NCBI RefSeq assembly: GCF_001440415.1
Contig: NZ_LLYA01000225.1
Coordinates: forward strand, 62,001 to 126,000
Length of the DNA: 64,000 nt
Reading direction: 5' to 3'
DNA from: Bradyrhizobium retamae
GTDB lineage: Bacteria; Pseudomonadota; Alphaproteobacteria; Rhizobiales; Xanthobacteraceae
Positions 9,458-18,007 of this stretch are shown here, piece after piece. The stretch's first letter is position 1. Each line of letters begins with the position of its first letter. A program made the translations under genes and the position numbers. The notes below the pieces were generated by a model that was given only the letters and a program-made list of their open reading frames with translations, did not search any database and was not told the origin of the DNA.

Positions 9458-10849
9458 ATGCCAGATTCATATCTAGACGTTTCCGGGCTGTTTGTAGAGC
9501 GGCAGGCGCAGCGCAGTTCCATGCATGCACGGCATCTGAACGAGCAGCTCGTCCGGGTGCTGAAGACCATCGGCTACGATGTGGGCTTTCAGAAGGGTCA
9601 AGGACAATACCTGTTCGATCGTGACGGGGCCCGCTATCTCGATCTACTCAGCGGATTTGGCGTTTTTGCGATTGGCCGCAATCATCCGGCGCTGCGTCTG
9701 GCGCTGAAAGGCGTGCTCGACAGCGATTTTCCCAATCTGGTGCAACTCGACGTCTCGACGCTGGCGGGCGTACTGGCGGAACGCCTGCTCGAACATGTGC
9801 CATATCTGGACAAGGTATTCTTTGCCAATTCCGGCGCCGAGACCGTCGAAGCCGCAATCAAGTTCGCGCGCGGTGCGACCGGCCGTCCCGGCATCGTCTC
9901 CTGCTCGCATTCCTTCCACGGCCTGTCCTACGGCGCGCTGTCGCTGATGGACGATGCGAACTTCAGAGGCGGCTTCGAGCCGCTGCTGCCGGGATGCACG
10001 CAGATAACTTTCAACGATCTCGCCGCGCTCGAGCAGGCATTGTCCTCGCGCCAGGTCGCAGCCTTCATTGTCGAGCCGATCCAGGGCAAGGGCGTCAACA
10101 TGCCATCGGATGAATTTTTGCCGGGCGCCGCCGCGCTGTGCAAAAAGTACGGCACGATCTTCATTGCCGACGAAATCCAGACCGGTATCGGCCGCACCGG
10201 AAAATTCCTCGCGGTCGAGCACTGGAATGTCGAGCCCGACATGGTGCTCTTGGCAAAGGCGCTGTCGGGCGGTCACGTGCCAGTCGGCGCGCTGCTGACC
10301 CGCAAGTCCATCTTCGACAAGATCTTCAGCCAGATGGATCGCGCGGTCGTGCACGGCTCGACTTTTTCGAAAAACGATATGGCGATGGCCGCCGGCATCG
10401 CTACCCTCGATGTGATCAAGCAGGAGAAGCTTGTCGAGCAGGCCGCCAAGCGCGGCGCCGAGCTTCGCCTTGCGCTGACCCGCATGGTGCCCGGCTACGA
10501 ACTGCTGAAGGAAGTGCGCGGCAAGGGATTGATGATCGGCATCGAGTTCGGTCCGCCGAAATCGCTGAAGCTGAAGGCTTCCTGGAATCTGCTGGAGACC
10601 GCAAATAAGGGCCTGTTCTGCCAGCTCATCACCGTACCGCTGTTCAAGGATCACAAGATCCTGACGCAAGTCTCCGGCCACGGCAGCCACACCATCAAGC
10701 TGCTGCCGCCGCTGGTGATCACGGAGGAAGATTGCACCTGGATCGAAAAATCGTTCGACGACGTCATTGCCGCGAGCCACAAGGTGCCAGGCGCGATCTG
10801 GTCGCTCGGCAAGACGCTGGTCGACAACGCGGTCAGGAAGTCGGCGTAA
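9458..10849 (+). CDS. hpnO: Hopanoid aminotransferase HpnO (class III, PLP-dependent)
   Basis: HpnO makes the amino group of aminobacteriohopanetriol. The 463-residue protein has the class III aminotransferase plan: FANSGAETVEAAIKFARG for phosphate binding, FIADEIQTGIGRTG with the cofactor-binding Asp, and the PLP lysine in LLAKALSGGH, here Lys267. A non-standard extension of about 50 residues precedes the catalytic fold. The assignment as HpnO, rather than another ornithine-type transaminase, follows from its place directly after the hopanoid genes. The ATG at 9458 is the first in frame. Confidence 0.88.
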   Translation: MPDSYLDVSGLFVERQAQRSSMHARHLNEQLVRVLKTIGYDVGFQKGQGQYLFDRDGARYLDLLSGFGVFAIGRNHPALRLALKGVLDSDFPNLVQLDVSTLAGVLAERLLEHVPYLDKVFFANSGAETVEAAIKFARGATGRPGIVSCSHSFHGLSYGALSLMDDANFRGGFEPLLPGCTQITFNDLAALEQALSSRQVAAFIVEPIQGKGVNMPSDEFLPGAAALCKKYGTIFIADEIQTGIGRTGKFLAVEHWNVEPDMVLLAKALSGGHVPVGALLTRKSIFDKIFSQMDRAVVHGSTFSKNDMAMAAGIATLDVIKQEKLVEQAAKRGAELRLALTRMVPGYELLKEVRGKGLMIGIEFGPPKSLKLKASWNLLETANKGLFCQLITVPLFKDHKILTQVSGHGSHTIKLLPPLVITEEDCTWIEKSFDDVIAASHKVPGAIWSLGKTLVDNAVRKSA

Positions 10850-10852
10850 CGC

Positions 10853-10900
10853 AGCCCGGAGCGCCCAACGGGTCGCGCGAATGCGCACCCCATCCGGGCT
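10853..10900. repeat. Palindromic intergenic repeat downstream of hpnO
   Basis: AGCCCGGA (10853-10860) and TCCGGGCT (10893-10900) bracket a GC-rich middle part with internal symmetry (GGGTCGCGCGAATGCGCACCC). This is the form of a dispersed rhizobial repeat; a half-site with the same TCCGGGCT end occurs near 57615. It may also act as a terminator for hpnO. Confidence 0.55.
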
Positions 10901-10933
10901 AAGATCGAAACCCGCATCCATCGGGAGAACAGC

Positions 10934-11341
10934 ATGAGCAACATCACCGGCGGCTGTCACTGTGGCGCCATCCGTTATGAGATCGCTGGGAACCCTATCG
11001 TTCATGCGCTGTGCCATTGCGCGGATTGCCGCCGTCACGCCGGCGCGCCGATGGTTGGGTGGACGATGTACGCGGAGGACGCGCTCAAGGTGACGAAGGG
11101 AACGCCCAAGGTTTACGAATCATCGGAGCATGGCCGGCGACAGTTTTGCGCGAACTGTGGCACCGGTCTCTTCTACACCAATGCCAATGTGCTGCCCGGG
11201 ATCGTCGATATTCAGAGCGCGACCTACGATGATCCCGACGCCGTGCCGGCCATGGTGCATATCCAGGTCGCAGAGCGCCTTCGCTGGATGGAGCGGGCGC
11301 ACGAACTGCCCACCTTCGACCGCTATCCGCCGCCGCCATAG
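10934..11341 (+). CDS. GFA family zinc protein (glutathione-dependent formaldehyde-activating enzyme-like)
   Basis: A 135-residue protein with the full set of GFA zinc ligands: GGCHCGAIRY at the start (Cys8 and Cys10), CHCADCRR near residues 27-34, and FCANCGTGLF near residue 71. The fold is a Mss4-like beta structure. The namesake member adds glutathione to formaldehyde, but most short members have no proven reaction. The ATG is preceded by a GGGAG about eight bases away. It stands alone, without an operon partner. Confidence 0.88.
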   Translation: MSNITGGCHCGAIRYEIAGNPIVHALCHCADCRRHAGAPMVGWTMYAEDALKVTKGTPKVYESSEHGRRQFCANCGTGLFYTNANVLPGIVDIQSATYDDPDAVPAMVHIQVAERLRWMERAHELPTFDRYPPPP

Positions 11342-11466
11342 CGACGGCGGCGACCGGGATAGTCTTCGGGATAGTCCTACTGTGTTTGAGCACAGCGGTG
11401 AGCGTCTAGCCCGTCGAACGAAAGCCCTGTCAGTCGCGCTAACGCGAAAGCATTTCGCCTCTCCCT

Positions 11467-11504
11467 GACGAAAATCGGTATCCAATTTTCCCGATCATGC
11501 TCTA
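11467..11504. repeat. Degenerate dispersed repeat in the 11.34-11.56 kb intergenic region
   Basis: The stretch GAAAATCGGTATCCAATTTTCCCGATCATG... ending in GCTCTAG is an imperfect palindrome. It resembles the widespread alphaproteobacterial element that pairs AAAACCGGTGTCC with its complement. No gene is seen in the surrounding 220 bases. Confidence 0.4.
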
Positions 11505-11560
11505 GGATGCGCGCGCCGAGCGGTCGCAAAGAGCCGCCGGCGCGTGTTGTCGGAGGAAGC

Positions 11561-12541
11561 ATGATGGAATATCAGCGTCGCCAGTTCTTGCAGCTCGTCG
11601 CCGGTGCGGCTGCGCTCCCCGTTACGTCAAGCATTGCAAGTGCGCAGGCCTATCCATCGCGGCCGGTTCGCCTCGTGATCGGCTATACGCCCGGCGGCTC
11701 GGCGGACCTCACCTCGCGTCTGATGGGGCAATGGCTGTCGGAAAAGCTCGGGCAATCCTTCGTGATCGAGAACCGGCCGGGCGGCGGCACCAATATCGCA
11801 ACCGAGCAGGTGCTGCGTGCCACGCCCGACGGCTACACGCTGCTTCTGGTGGCGCCGGCGAACGCGATCAACGCCACGCTTTACGACAAGCTCCCCTTCG
11901 ATTTCATGAAGGAGATGGAGCCGATCGCCGGCATCATTCGTTTTCCCAACGTCGTGGTGGTGCATCCGTCACTGCCGATCAAGTCGATTCCCGAACTGAT
12001 CGCCTATGCCAAGGCCAATCCGGGCAAGCTCAACATGGCATCGTCAGGCAACGGCTCCACGATCCACATGTCGGGCGAACTGTTCAAGATGCTGACCGGC
12101 ATCAACATGCAGCACGTGCCGTACCGCGGCGGCGCGCCGGCGCTCACCGACATGCTTTCCGGCCAGATGCATGTCATGTTCGATAACCTTCCGACCTGCG
12201 CCGAGCACGTCAAATCCGGCAAGCTGCGCGGGCTTGCCGTCACCAGCACAACGCGCTCGGACGTGCTGCCGGATTTGCCGTTGGTCGCGGATTACCTGCC
12301 GGGCTACGAGGCGAGCGCGTGGTATGGCCTCGCAGCGCCCAAAGGCACGCCGCCGGAAATCGTCGACAGGCTCAACAAGGCGGTCAACGAAATCCTCGCC
12401 GATCCCAAGGCGAAGGCACGCTTCGCCGAGATCGGCGCCATCCTGCTGCCGGGCTCGCCCGCCGACTTCGGCAAGCTGGTGGCGGATGAGACCGAGAAGT
12501 GGGGCAAGGTGGTCAAGTTCGCCGGCGCCAAGGTGGACTAG
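11561..12541 (+). CDS. Bug/TctC family tripartite tricarboxylate transporter substrate-binding protein
   Basis: A periplasmic solute receptor of about 326 residues. The signal begins with YQRRQFLQLVAGAAALP, a twin-arginine motif, so export through Tat is likely, ending near ASAQA. The mature part starts with the family signature YPSRPVRLVIGYTPGGSAD and contains VIENRPGGGTNIATE, where ligand carboxylates are normally bound. An excellent GGAGGAAGC precedes the ATG at 11561; an upstream start at 11507 is unlikely. No tctA/tctB membrane partners are next to it, so, as with most Bug proteins, the ligand is unknown. Confidence 0.9.
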   Translation: MMEYQRRQFLQLVAGAAALPVTSSIASAQAYPSRPVRLVIGYTPGGSADLTSRLMGQWLSEKLGQSFVIENRPGGGTNIATEQVLRATPDGYTLLLVAPANAINATLYDKLPFDFMKEMEPIAGIIRFPNVVVVHPSLPIKSIPELIAYAKANPGKLNMASSGNGSTIHMSGELFKMLTGINMQHVPYRGGAPALTDMLSGQMHVMFDNLPTCAEHVKSGKLRGLAVTSTTRSDVLPDLPLVADYLPGYEASAWYGLAAPKGTPPEIVDRLNKAVNEILADPKAKARFAEIGAILLPGSPADFGKLVADETEKWGKVVKFAGAKVD

Positions 12542-12797
12542 CGCGGTATTGATCAGACTGGCGGCGAGGGTACTTGCAATGCCGGCTTTCGGGGGTAAGG
12601 CATACGCGGATCAGCCGCGCCGTGATGTCCGCAAGTTGACCCCCTAACAGACATCGCGCTTGGCAGCGTCCACTTTTCGCCGTGGGCCACGGTGTTACAT
12701 TGGGCGAGAAGTCCGGCGATCGGCGCTTCCGTCGACAGATGTGTCTTCGCAACGCTCTCGCATGTGCTATTCTCGTTGTATAAGCCATAGGTATACC

Positions 12798-15700
12798 ATG
12801 ACCGGTATTGCAGAGTGGCTAGCATCGATCGGTTTGGGCGAGTACGCCGAGCGATTCCGCGAGAACGCCATCGACCTCTCGGTCGTTCGAGATCTCACGG
12901 AGCAGGACCTAAAGGACTTGGGCGTCCTGCTTGGGCATCGCCGCAAGATGCTGCGCGCGATCGCAGAACTTCAGGGAGAGGTTCCGCGAACACCTCGAAC
13001 GGGCACCAAGCCGGCGTCGGCGGACAACGCCGCGCGGCGTCAACTTACAGTCATGTTTTGCGATCTGGTCGGCTCGTCGGCACTTTCGGCTCGCCTTGAT
13101 CTGGAGGACTTGCGGGCCGTAATGGGCGCCTATCACCGCTGCATCGCAGAGGTTGTCGCCCAGAATGACGGTGTTATCGCGCGGTACATGGGAGATGGCG
13201 TGCTCGCCTATTTCGGCTATCCTCAGGCGCACGAGGATGATGCCGAACAGGCGACACGCGCCGGGCTGGCGCTGGTCGATGCCGTGGCTAAGCTCCGGAC
13301 AGACCCCGCCACCGAGCTACAGGTTCGCGTTGGCATCGCTACCGGCATGGTGGTCGTGGGCGATTTGACCGGCGAAGGCTCGGCTCAAGAGCAGACGGTC
13401 ATCGGCGAGACGCCGAACTTAGCTGCGCGCCTGCAGGCGTTCGCCAATCCCGGTACCGTGCTGATTTCCGAGAGTACGCACCGGCTCACTGATGGGCATT
13501 TCGAATACCGCAATCTCGGCCCTGTCGCGCTTAAAGGATGGGCGGAGCCAATACCAGCCTGGCAGGTCCTGGGAACGACCGAAGTGGAAAGCCGTTTCGA
13601 GGCACAGCACAAAACCCGATTGGCGCCGCCAATTGGGCGTGACGAGGAAATCGAGATGCTGTTGCGTCGCTGGCAGCACGCCAAGCGTGGCGAAGGTTGC
13701 GCCGTAATGCTCACCGGAGAGCCCGGTATCGGCAAGTCGCACATTGCTTTAGCGCTTGACGAGCGGCTCCACGCCGAACCGCACATCACGGTGCGCCAGT
13801 TCTGCTCGGCGCACCACACTAACAGTGCGCTGTATCCTTTCATCCGCCAGCTCGAACGGGCTGCCCGGTTCGAGCGGAGCGACCCGCCGGCAGAGAAGTT
13901 CGCCAAGCTTGAAGCGCTGCTCGTGCGGTCCGGCGCTGATGCCGACCGCGTCGTGCTACCTCTGGCCAACCTTCTGTCGATACCACCCAGTGACCGTTAC
14001 CGCATGCCAGAGCTGAGCCCGCAGAAACGCAAGGAGATAACATTGGCGGCGTTTTTGACTCAGCTCAATGGCTTGGCGGCGCGACAGCCCGTGTTTGTCA
14101 TTGTTGAGGATGTCCATTGGGCGGATCCGACGTCGCTGGAGCTGCTCACGATGACCTTGGAACAGGTGCCGCGGCTTCGGGTGCTGCTGCTCATCACCGC
14201 GAGGCCTGAGTTCACCCCGCCCTGGCCAGGTCATGCGCATGTGACGACGATCTCGCTCACGCGGCTGAACCGGCGCAACGGGGCGGCGTTAATCGAGCGC
14301 GTCACCGCCGGCAAAACGCTCCCGGAAGAGGTAATGGAGCAGATCCTCGCCCGCACCGATGGCGTGCCGCTGTTCGTGGAGGAACTGACCAAGACTGTGC
14401 TCGAAACCGGGCTATTGCATGAGCAGGACGATCACTACGTCCTCAACCGTCCTCTGCCCTCGATGGCGATTCCGACGACATTGCACGCATCGCTGATGGC
14501 GAGGCTCGATCGATTGGCTCCGGTGAGGGAGGTGGCTCAGATCGGCGCAGTGGTGGGTCGCGAGTTCTCCTACGAGCTGCTGAGCACCGTAGCCGAGTTG
14601 CCAAAAGAGAGACTTGAGGAGGCGCTTGCCCAGTTGGTTCGGTCGGAGTTGATATTCTGCCGGGGCGAGATACCCCAGGCGGTCTATACCTTCAAGCACG
14701 CGCTTGTGCGGGACGCTGCCTACTCGGGGCTCCTGAAGAGTCGACGCGCAGCGCTGCATGCCACGATCGCGGACGCGTTCGAGCAACGGTTTCCGGAAAT
14801 TGTGGAGACTCAACCCGAAACTCTCGCGCATCATCTGACGGAGGCCGGGCTGTTCCAAAAGGCGGAGGCATATTGGCTGCAGGCGGGCAGGAAGGCCGCC
14901 ATGCGCTCGGCTAACCTTGAGGCCATCGCGCACTTGCAACGAGGTATCGAGGCATCGGGCCATCTGCCCGACAGCGCGCGAAAGGACAGGTTGGAACTTG
15001 ACTTCCAATTCGCTCTCGGGCCATGCCTGATCGCTACCCAAGGGCCAGCCTCGAACAAGGCGATGGCAACCTTCACCCGCGCGCGCGAGCTGTGCGAGCG
15101 CCTTGGAGACCCTCCCGAGCGACACCAGGTGATGTTCTGGTTGACCACCGCGAGCGTAATGCGCGGTGAATTGCCGCTGGCCGAGGAAACGATCGCAGCC
15201 CTGCTCCAACTCGCCGAAGCGCGCGACGATCGACCAGCGTTGCTCAACGCGATGCGCGGGCAGGGGATGATCCGCCTTTTCATGGGACGTCTCACCGGTG
15301 CCCATGAAGCGATCGAACGCGCCTACGAAGCATTCGAGGCGAGCAGCGAGGAGGATAGGCTGGCGGCGCGTGTTGCCGGCCAGGATGCCGGCGTGGCCGA
15401 CCTGGCGCTGATGTCGTGGGCCCTCTGGCTGCTCGGCAACGCCGATACGGCAATTATGCGAATGAACGCCGCTATTCAGCGTGCCGACGCCATCGGTCAT
15501 CCGCATTCGCAGGCGTATGCTTGTTACTATGCATGCATTCTTTACGCGCTTCGCGGCGAGTTCCTGACTGCGCAAGGTCATGCCGAACGCTGTATCGCCC
15601 TGTCGGAGGAGCATGGATTCCGGCAATGGCGCCTGGCGCGCGCCATTCGGGGCATATGCGTGGCGTCGCTCGATCCTTCACCCAGCGCACTCGGGGAGAT

Positions 15701-16154
15701 CCGTGCCGCGCTGGACGAATATCGTAGCGCAGGTTATCAGCTGGCTACCACTGCGCTCGACGTGCTTTTGTGCCCGCCATTGTTGATCGATCACGACTAC
15801 GAGCCCGCGCTGGAATTGGTCGAGCACGGCCTCGCTACAACCAGCCGCAACAGCGAACGAATTTTGGAGGCCGAATTGTATCGGCTGAAGGCACGGGTGC
15901 TGGTCGTCCGCGGCGGACCAGACGTCGAAGCCGAAGCGCAGGCACTGCTCGATCAGGCATTAAACACGGCAAGAAGCCAACACGCCAAGACGCTTGAACT
16001 TCGAGCCGCAACGGACCGGGCCGCGCTGTGGATCGATCAGGGCAGACGTGAGGAAGCGCTCAATTTCCTCGCGCCGATCTACGCCTCGTTCTCCGAGGGT
16101 CTTGATACGCAAGATCTGCACCAGGCAAAGGCTTTGCTCGAACGGTTGAGGTGA
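12798..16154 (+). CDS. SAM domain - class III nucleotide cyclase - AAA ATPase - TPR signalling protein
   Basis: A cytoplasmic protein of about 1118 residues. An N-terminal sterile-alpha-motif domain (about 4-60) is followed by a class III cyclase domain (about 78-255) with metal-binding Asp89 and Asp133. At the Asp-to-Thr position of class IIIb enzymes it has Thr200, and the transition-state residues Asn207 and Arg211 are present. The position that normally holds the adenine-selecting Lys is Arg129. An AAA-type ATPase follows with Walker A GEPGIGKS (307-314) and Walker B VIVEDVHWAD (Glu437, Asp438). The rest is helical, TPR-like. The ATG at 12798 starts directly at the SAM domain; the frame is open further upstream but without domain content. 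This architecture is expanded in rhizobia. The signal and product are unknown. Confidence 0.88.
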   Translation: MTGIAEWLASIGLGEYAERFRENAIDLSVVRDLTEQDLKDLGVLLGHRRKMLRAIAELQGEVPRTPRTGTKPASADNAARRQLTVMFCDLVGSSALSARLDLEDLRAVMGAYHRCIAEVVAQNDGVIARYMGDGVLAYFGYPQAHEDDAEQATRAGLALVDAVAKLRTDPATELQVRVGIATGMVVVGDLTGEGSAQEQTVIGETPNLAARLQAFANPGTVLISESTHRLTDGHFEYRNLGPVALKGWAEPIPAWQVLGTTEVESRFEAQHKTRLAPPIGRDEEIEMLLRRWQHAKRGEGCAVMLTGEPGIGKSHIALALDERLHAEPHITVRQFCSAHHTNSALYPFIRQLERAARFERSDPPAEKFAKLEALLVRSGADADRVVLPLANLLSIPPSDRYRMPELSPQKRKEITLAAFLTQLNGLAARQPVFVIVEDVHWADPTSLELLTMTLEQVPRLRVLLLITARPEFTPPWPGHAHVTTISLTRLNRRNGAALIERVTAGKTLPEEVMEQILARTDGVPLFVEELTKTVLETGLLHEQDDHYVLNRPLPSMAIPTTLHASLMARLDRLAPVREVAQIGAVVGREFSYELLSTVAELPKERLEEALAQLVRSELIFCRGEIPQAVYTFKHALVRDAAYSGLLKSRRAALHATIADAFEQRFPEIVETQPETLAHHLTEAGLFQKAEAYWLQAGRKAAMRSANLEAIAHLQRGIEASGHLPDSARKDRLELDFQFALGPCLIATQGPASNKAMATFTRARELCERLGDPPERHQVMFWLTTASVMRGELPLAEETIAALLQLAEARDDRPALLNAMRGQGMIRLFMGRLTGAHEAIERAYEAFEASSEEDRLAARVAGQDAGVADLALMSWALWLLGNADTAIMRMNAAIQRADAIGHPHSQAYACYYACILYALRGEFLTAQGHAERCIALSEEHGFRQWRLARAIRGICVASLDPSPSALGEIRAALDEYRSAGYQLATTALDVLLCPPLLIDHDYEPALELVEHGLATTSRNSERILEAELYRLKARVLVVRGGPDVEAEAQALLDQALNTARSQHAKTLELRAATDRAALWIDQGRREEALNFLAPIYASFSEGLDTQDLHQAKALLERLR

Positions 16155-16188
16155 CGTGATCTGGAGGTGTAACTGTCGATAGCCTGGC

Positions 16189-17580
16189 CTACTCAGCAAC
16201 CTGGTCATCAGCTGCTTCACCGCGCCGTTGCTTATTCGCTCGCCTTACGCATTCATCACGCTTCTTGAGCAACTCTTTCCATCCGTCCTTGTCGTCCACT
16301 TCCGGATTCTCATTTATGAAATGTGGGCCAGGATGCTTCTTCAATTGCGCATGTTTGTAATAAGCGTTGATTGCCTGCTTCCCGGCAGCTTTCCCCAGTT
16401 CGCGCCCGTTCTTCAGGTTGCTGTGATTCCATTTGAAGTTGATATGACTTGGAACGCGAATTTCGACGATCGTGAGATTCCGATGATTCTCTTTCGCGGA
16501 TCGCACGTGGTATTTGAATAGTTTCACATCATCTTCGCCGACCGTCGCTGCAAACAATTGGCAAAGATTTGCCAGCGCGTCATGAAGATTTACCGGTTTT
16601 CGGATTTGCTTCGAATCGACGATTCTGCTGACCCATATTTCCTCTAGATCTGGGTGCTCCTCGAGCAAGCTTTCGAAATTTACGGTGTCGACCAAAGCCC
16701 CCTCGCAGTACGTAACTCTGTCGATCTCTACGGTTCCCTCGATGAAGGGAAGAGCCGAACACGCACAGAGGCTGGAGGCGCTGATTGGTACCTTGTACTC
16801 TTTGCCTTCGAGCTTTTTCTTCATTTCGCGATTGGAAAACAACGTGAGCTTCTGATCGTCGAGATTCCAGGCGTTGTGAAAGATGTGTGGCTTTCCGCGC
16901 TCTTTCAGCTCCTCGAAGTTTATGCCCTTCATAAATTCGCTATCCGGATAGTTGATCCTGGACAGCCCGTTGATATTCGACAAATACATCATGGACGTGA
17001 AATAACGGACGAAGGGATTGGGTGCCATCGCTTGGTTGAGAATCCATCTATTGATGTCCCCTTCATCCAATTTTGTGAATTTCTTCTTTTGGTCCCTGTC
17101 AGGCAGCTGATCGAAGAGAATCTTCATAGAGTCCTGGAAGACATCCATCATTCTGTACGGGTCCCAGAGGAAGTCTTTATAGTTGTTGCGGTCGGTGACG
17201 AAGTTATTCAGAGCCTGTATGTTGCTGCGCCAATCCGGTCCGAAAACGGTGTTTATCGGAAAGCGCTCATAGCTTTCGTCGTCCCGGAAAATTCCATCCC
17301 TGAAGAATTGATAGGTCTGTTCGGCCCTGTGTTTCTTCTCAATTTTCTTGTCTTTAGCTTTCTTGTTTTCAACTTTCTTGTTTTCAACTTTCTCGTTTTC
17401 AACTTTGTCGCCGAACTGATTGTAAACAACTCCAACCCACGCACCGATGCAGGACAAAGACCACACTTCAAACTCGATCTCAGGATGCGCCTCAAGAGCT
17501 TCCAGAACCCCGATGTGCAGGCCGGCTGCGGGACCGCCGCCGCCGAGCGTAATCGCTCTCTTCACCATTGGTTCCTCCAT
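16189..17580 (-). CDS. Patatin-like protein with non-canonical catalytic residues
   Basis: A 463-residue protein with the patatin outline: an oxyanion glycine loop GGGGPAAGLHIG (13-24), and a nucleophile elbow that reads LSCIGAWVG, so the usual GxSxG serine is Cys44. The DG(A/G) motif that holds the catalytic Asp reads YCEGALVD, so that residue is Glu293. A lysine/glutamate-rich linker with three tandem repeats follows the elbow. The gene is visibly lower in G+C than its neighbours, which suggests transfer. It converges with the cyclase gene, 34 bases between stops. It could be a lipase-fold protein with altered chemistry or an inactive binding protein. Confidence 0.75.
   Translation of the reverse strand: MEEPMVKRAITLGGGGPAAGLHIGVLEALEAHPEIEFEVWSLSCIGAWVGVVYNQFGDKVENEKVENKKVENKKAKDKKIEKKHRAEQTYQFFRDGIFRDDESYERFPINTVFGPDWRSNIQALNNFVTDRNNYKDFLWDPYRMMDVFQDSMKILFDQLPDRDQKKKFTKLDEGDINRWILNQAMAPNPFVRYFTSMMYLSNINGLSRINYPDSEFMKGINFEELKERGKPHIFHNAWNLDDQKLTLFSNREMKKKLEGKEYKVPISASSLCACSALPFIEGTVEIDRVTYCEGALVDTVNFESLLEEHPDLEEIWVSRIVDSKQIRKPVNLHDALANLCQLFAATVGEDDVKLFKYHVRSAKENHRNLTIVEIRVPSHINFKWNHSNLKNGRELGKAAGKQAINAYYKHAQLKKHPGPHFINENPEVDDKDGWKELLKKRDECVRRANKQRRGEAADDQVAE
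17361..17405. repeat. Three 15-bp tandem repeats inside the patatin-like gene
   Basis: Three copies of a unit beginning TCTTGTTTTCAACTT lie head to tail (17361-17375, 17376-17390, 17391-17405; one substitution in the third). On the coding strand they give repeating KVEN(E/K) units. The 15-bp period keeps the frame, so copy number can vary by slippage without breaking the gene. Confidence 0.85.
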
Positions 17581-18007
17581 CTAATTTATCGTATGGCTTG
17601 TTCTCCGATCAAAAGTTTCTGAATTGCGTGAAGAGGAAGAGATTAGTCGTTTTTGGGATCATTGGAAAGCGCGATGGACGTCGATGTTCGACGCTCTCCC
17701 GAACCTGGTGATCGCACTAGCGCGCATCCGCTAGGGGCCCGGGCTTGCGTATCGTGCGCGTTAGTTTGGCCCCATCGTCCATTGGTGAACCAGTTCACGT
17801 TAGATATTAATCGCTGACGGATGGAAGTAGCTGTAGTCCGTTCGTGACTTCCGTTATCGCAGGTAAGGTGGACCTTCCTCAGCCGTGTCGTCAGGTCAGC
17901 CAGCTTGGCACGTCCCGGACATGCGAAGATCAGCGCGTAATATCCGCTTTCAGCAGCAAAGCGGACGTTTTGCCGGTCGCGAGTAATCCAGATTATGGTT
18001 GAACTTG
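17581..18007. other. Intergenic region without a recognisable gene
   Basis: About 430 bases between the divergent start of the patatin-like gene and the end of the HemD-family gene. The only structure noticed is a small inverted repeat, CCGCTTT at 17944-17950 with AAAGCGG at 17958-17964. The promoter of the patatin-like gene must be in the first part. Confidence 0.5.

Noticed and set aside
17361..17405. CRISPR-like tandem repeat
   Set aside because: The repeat has no spacers and is an in-frame 15-bp coding repeat.
12798..17580. Calling the cyclase plus patatin pair a CBASS or Pycsar system
   Set aside because: The genes are convergent, not an operon; the cyclase has the common rhizobial SAM-AAA-TPR form; the patatin-like protein lacks the canonical serine. 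Kept only as a lead.
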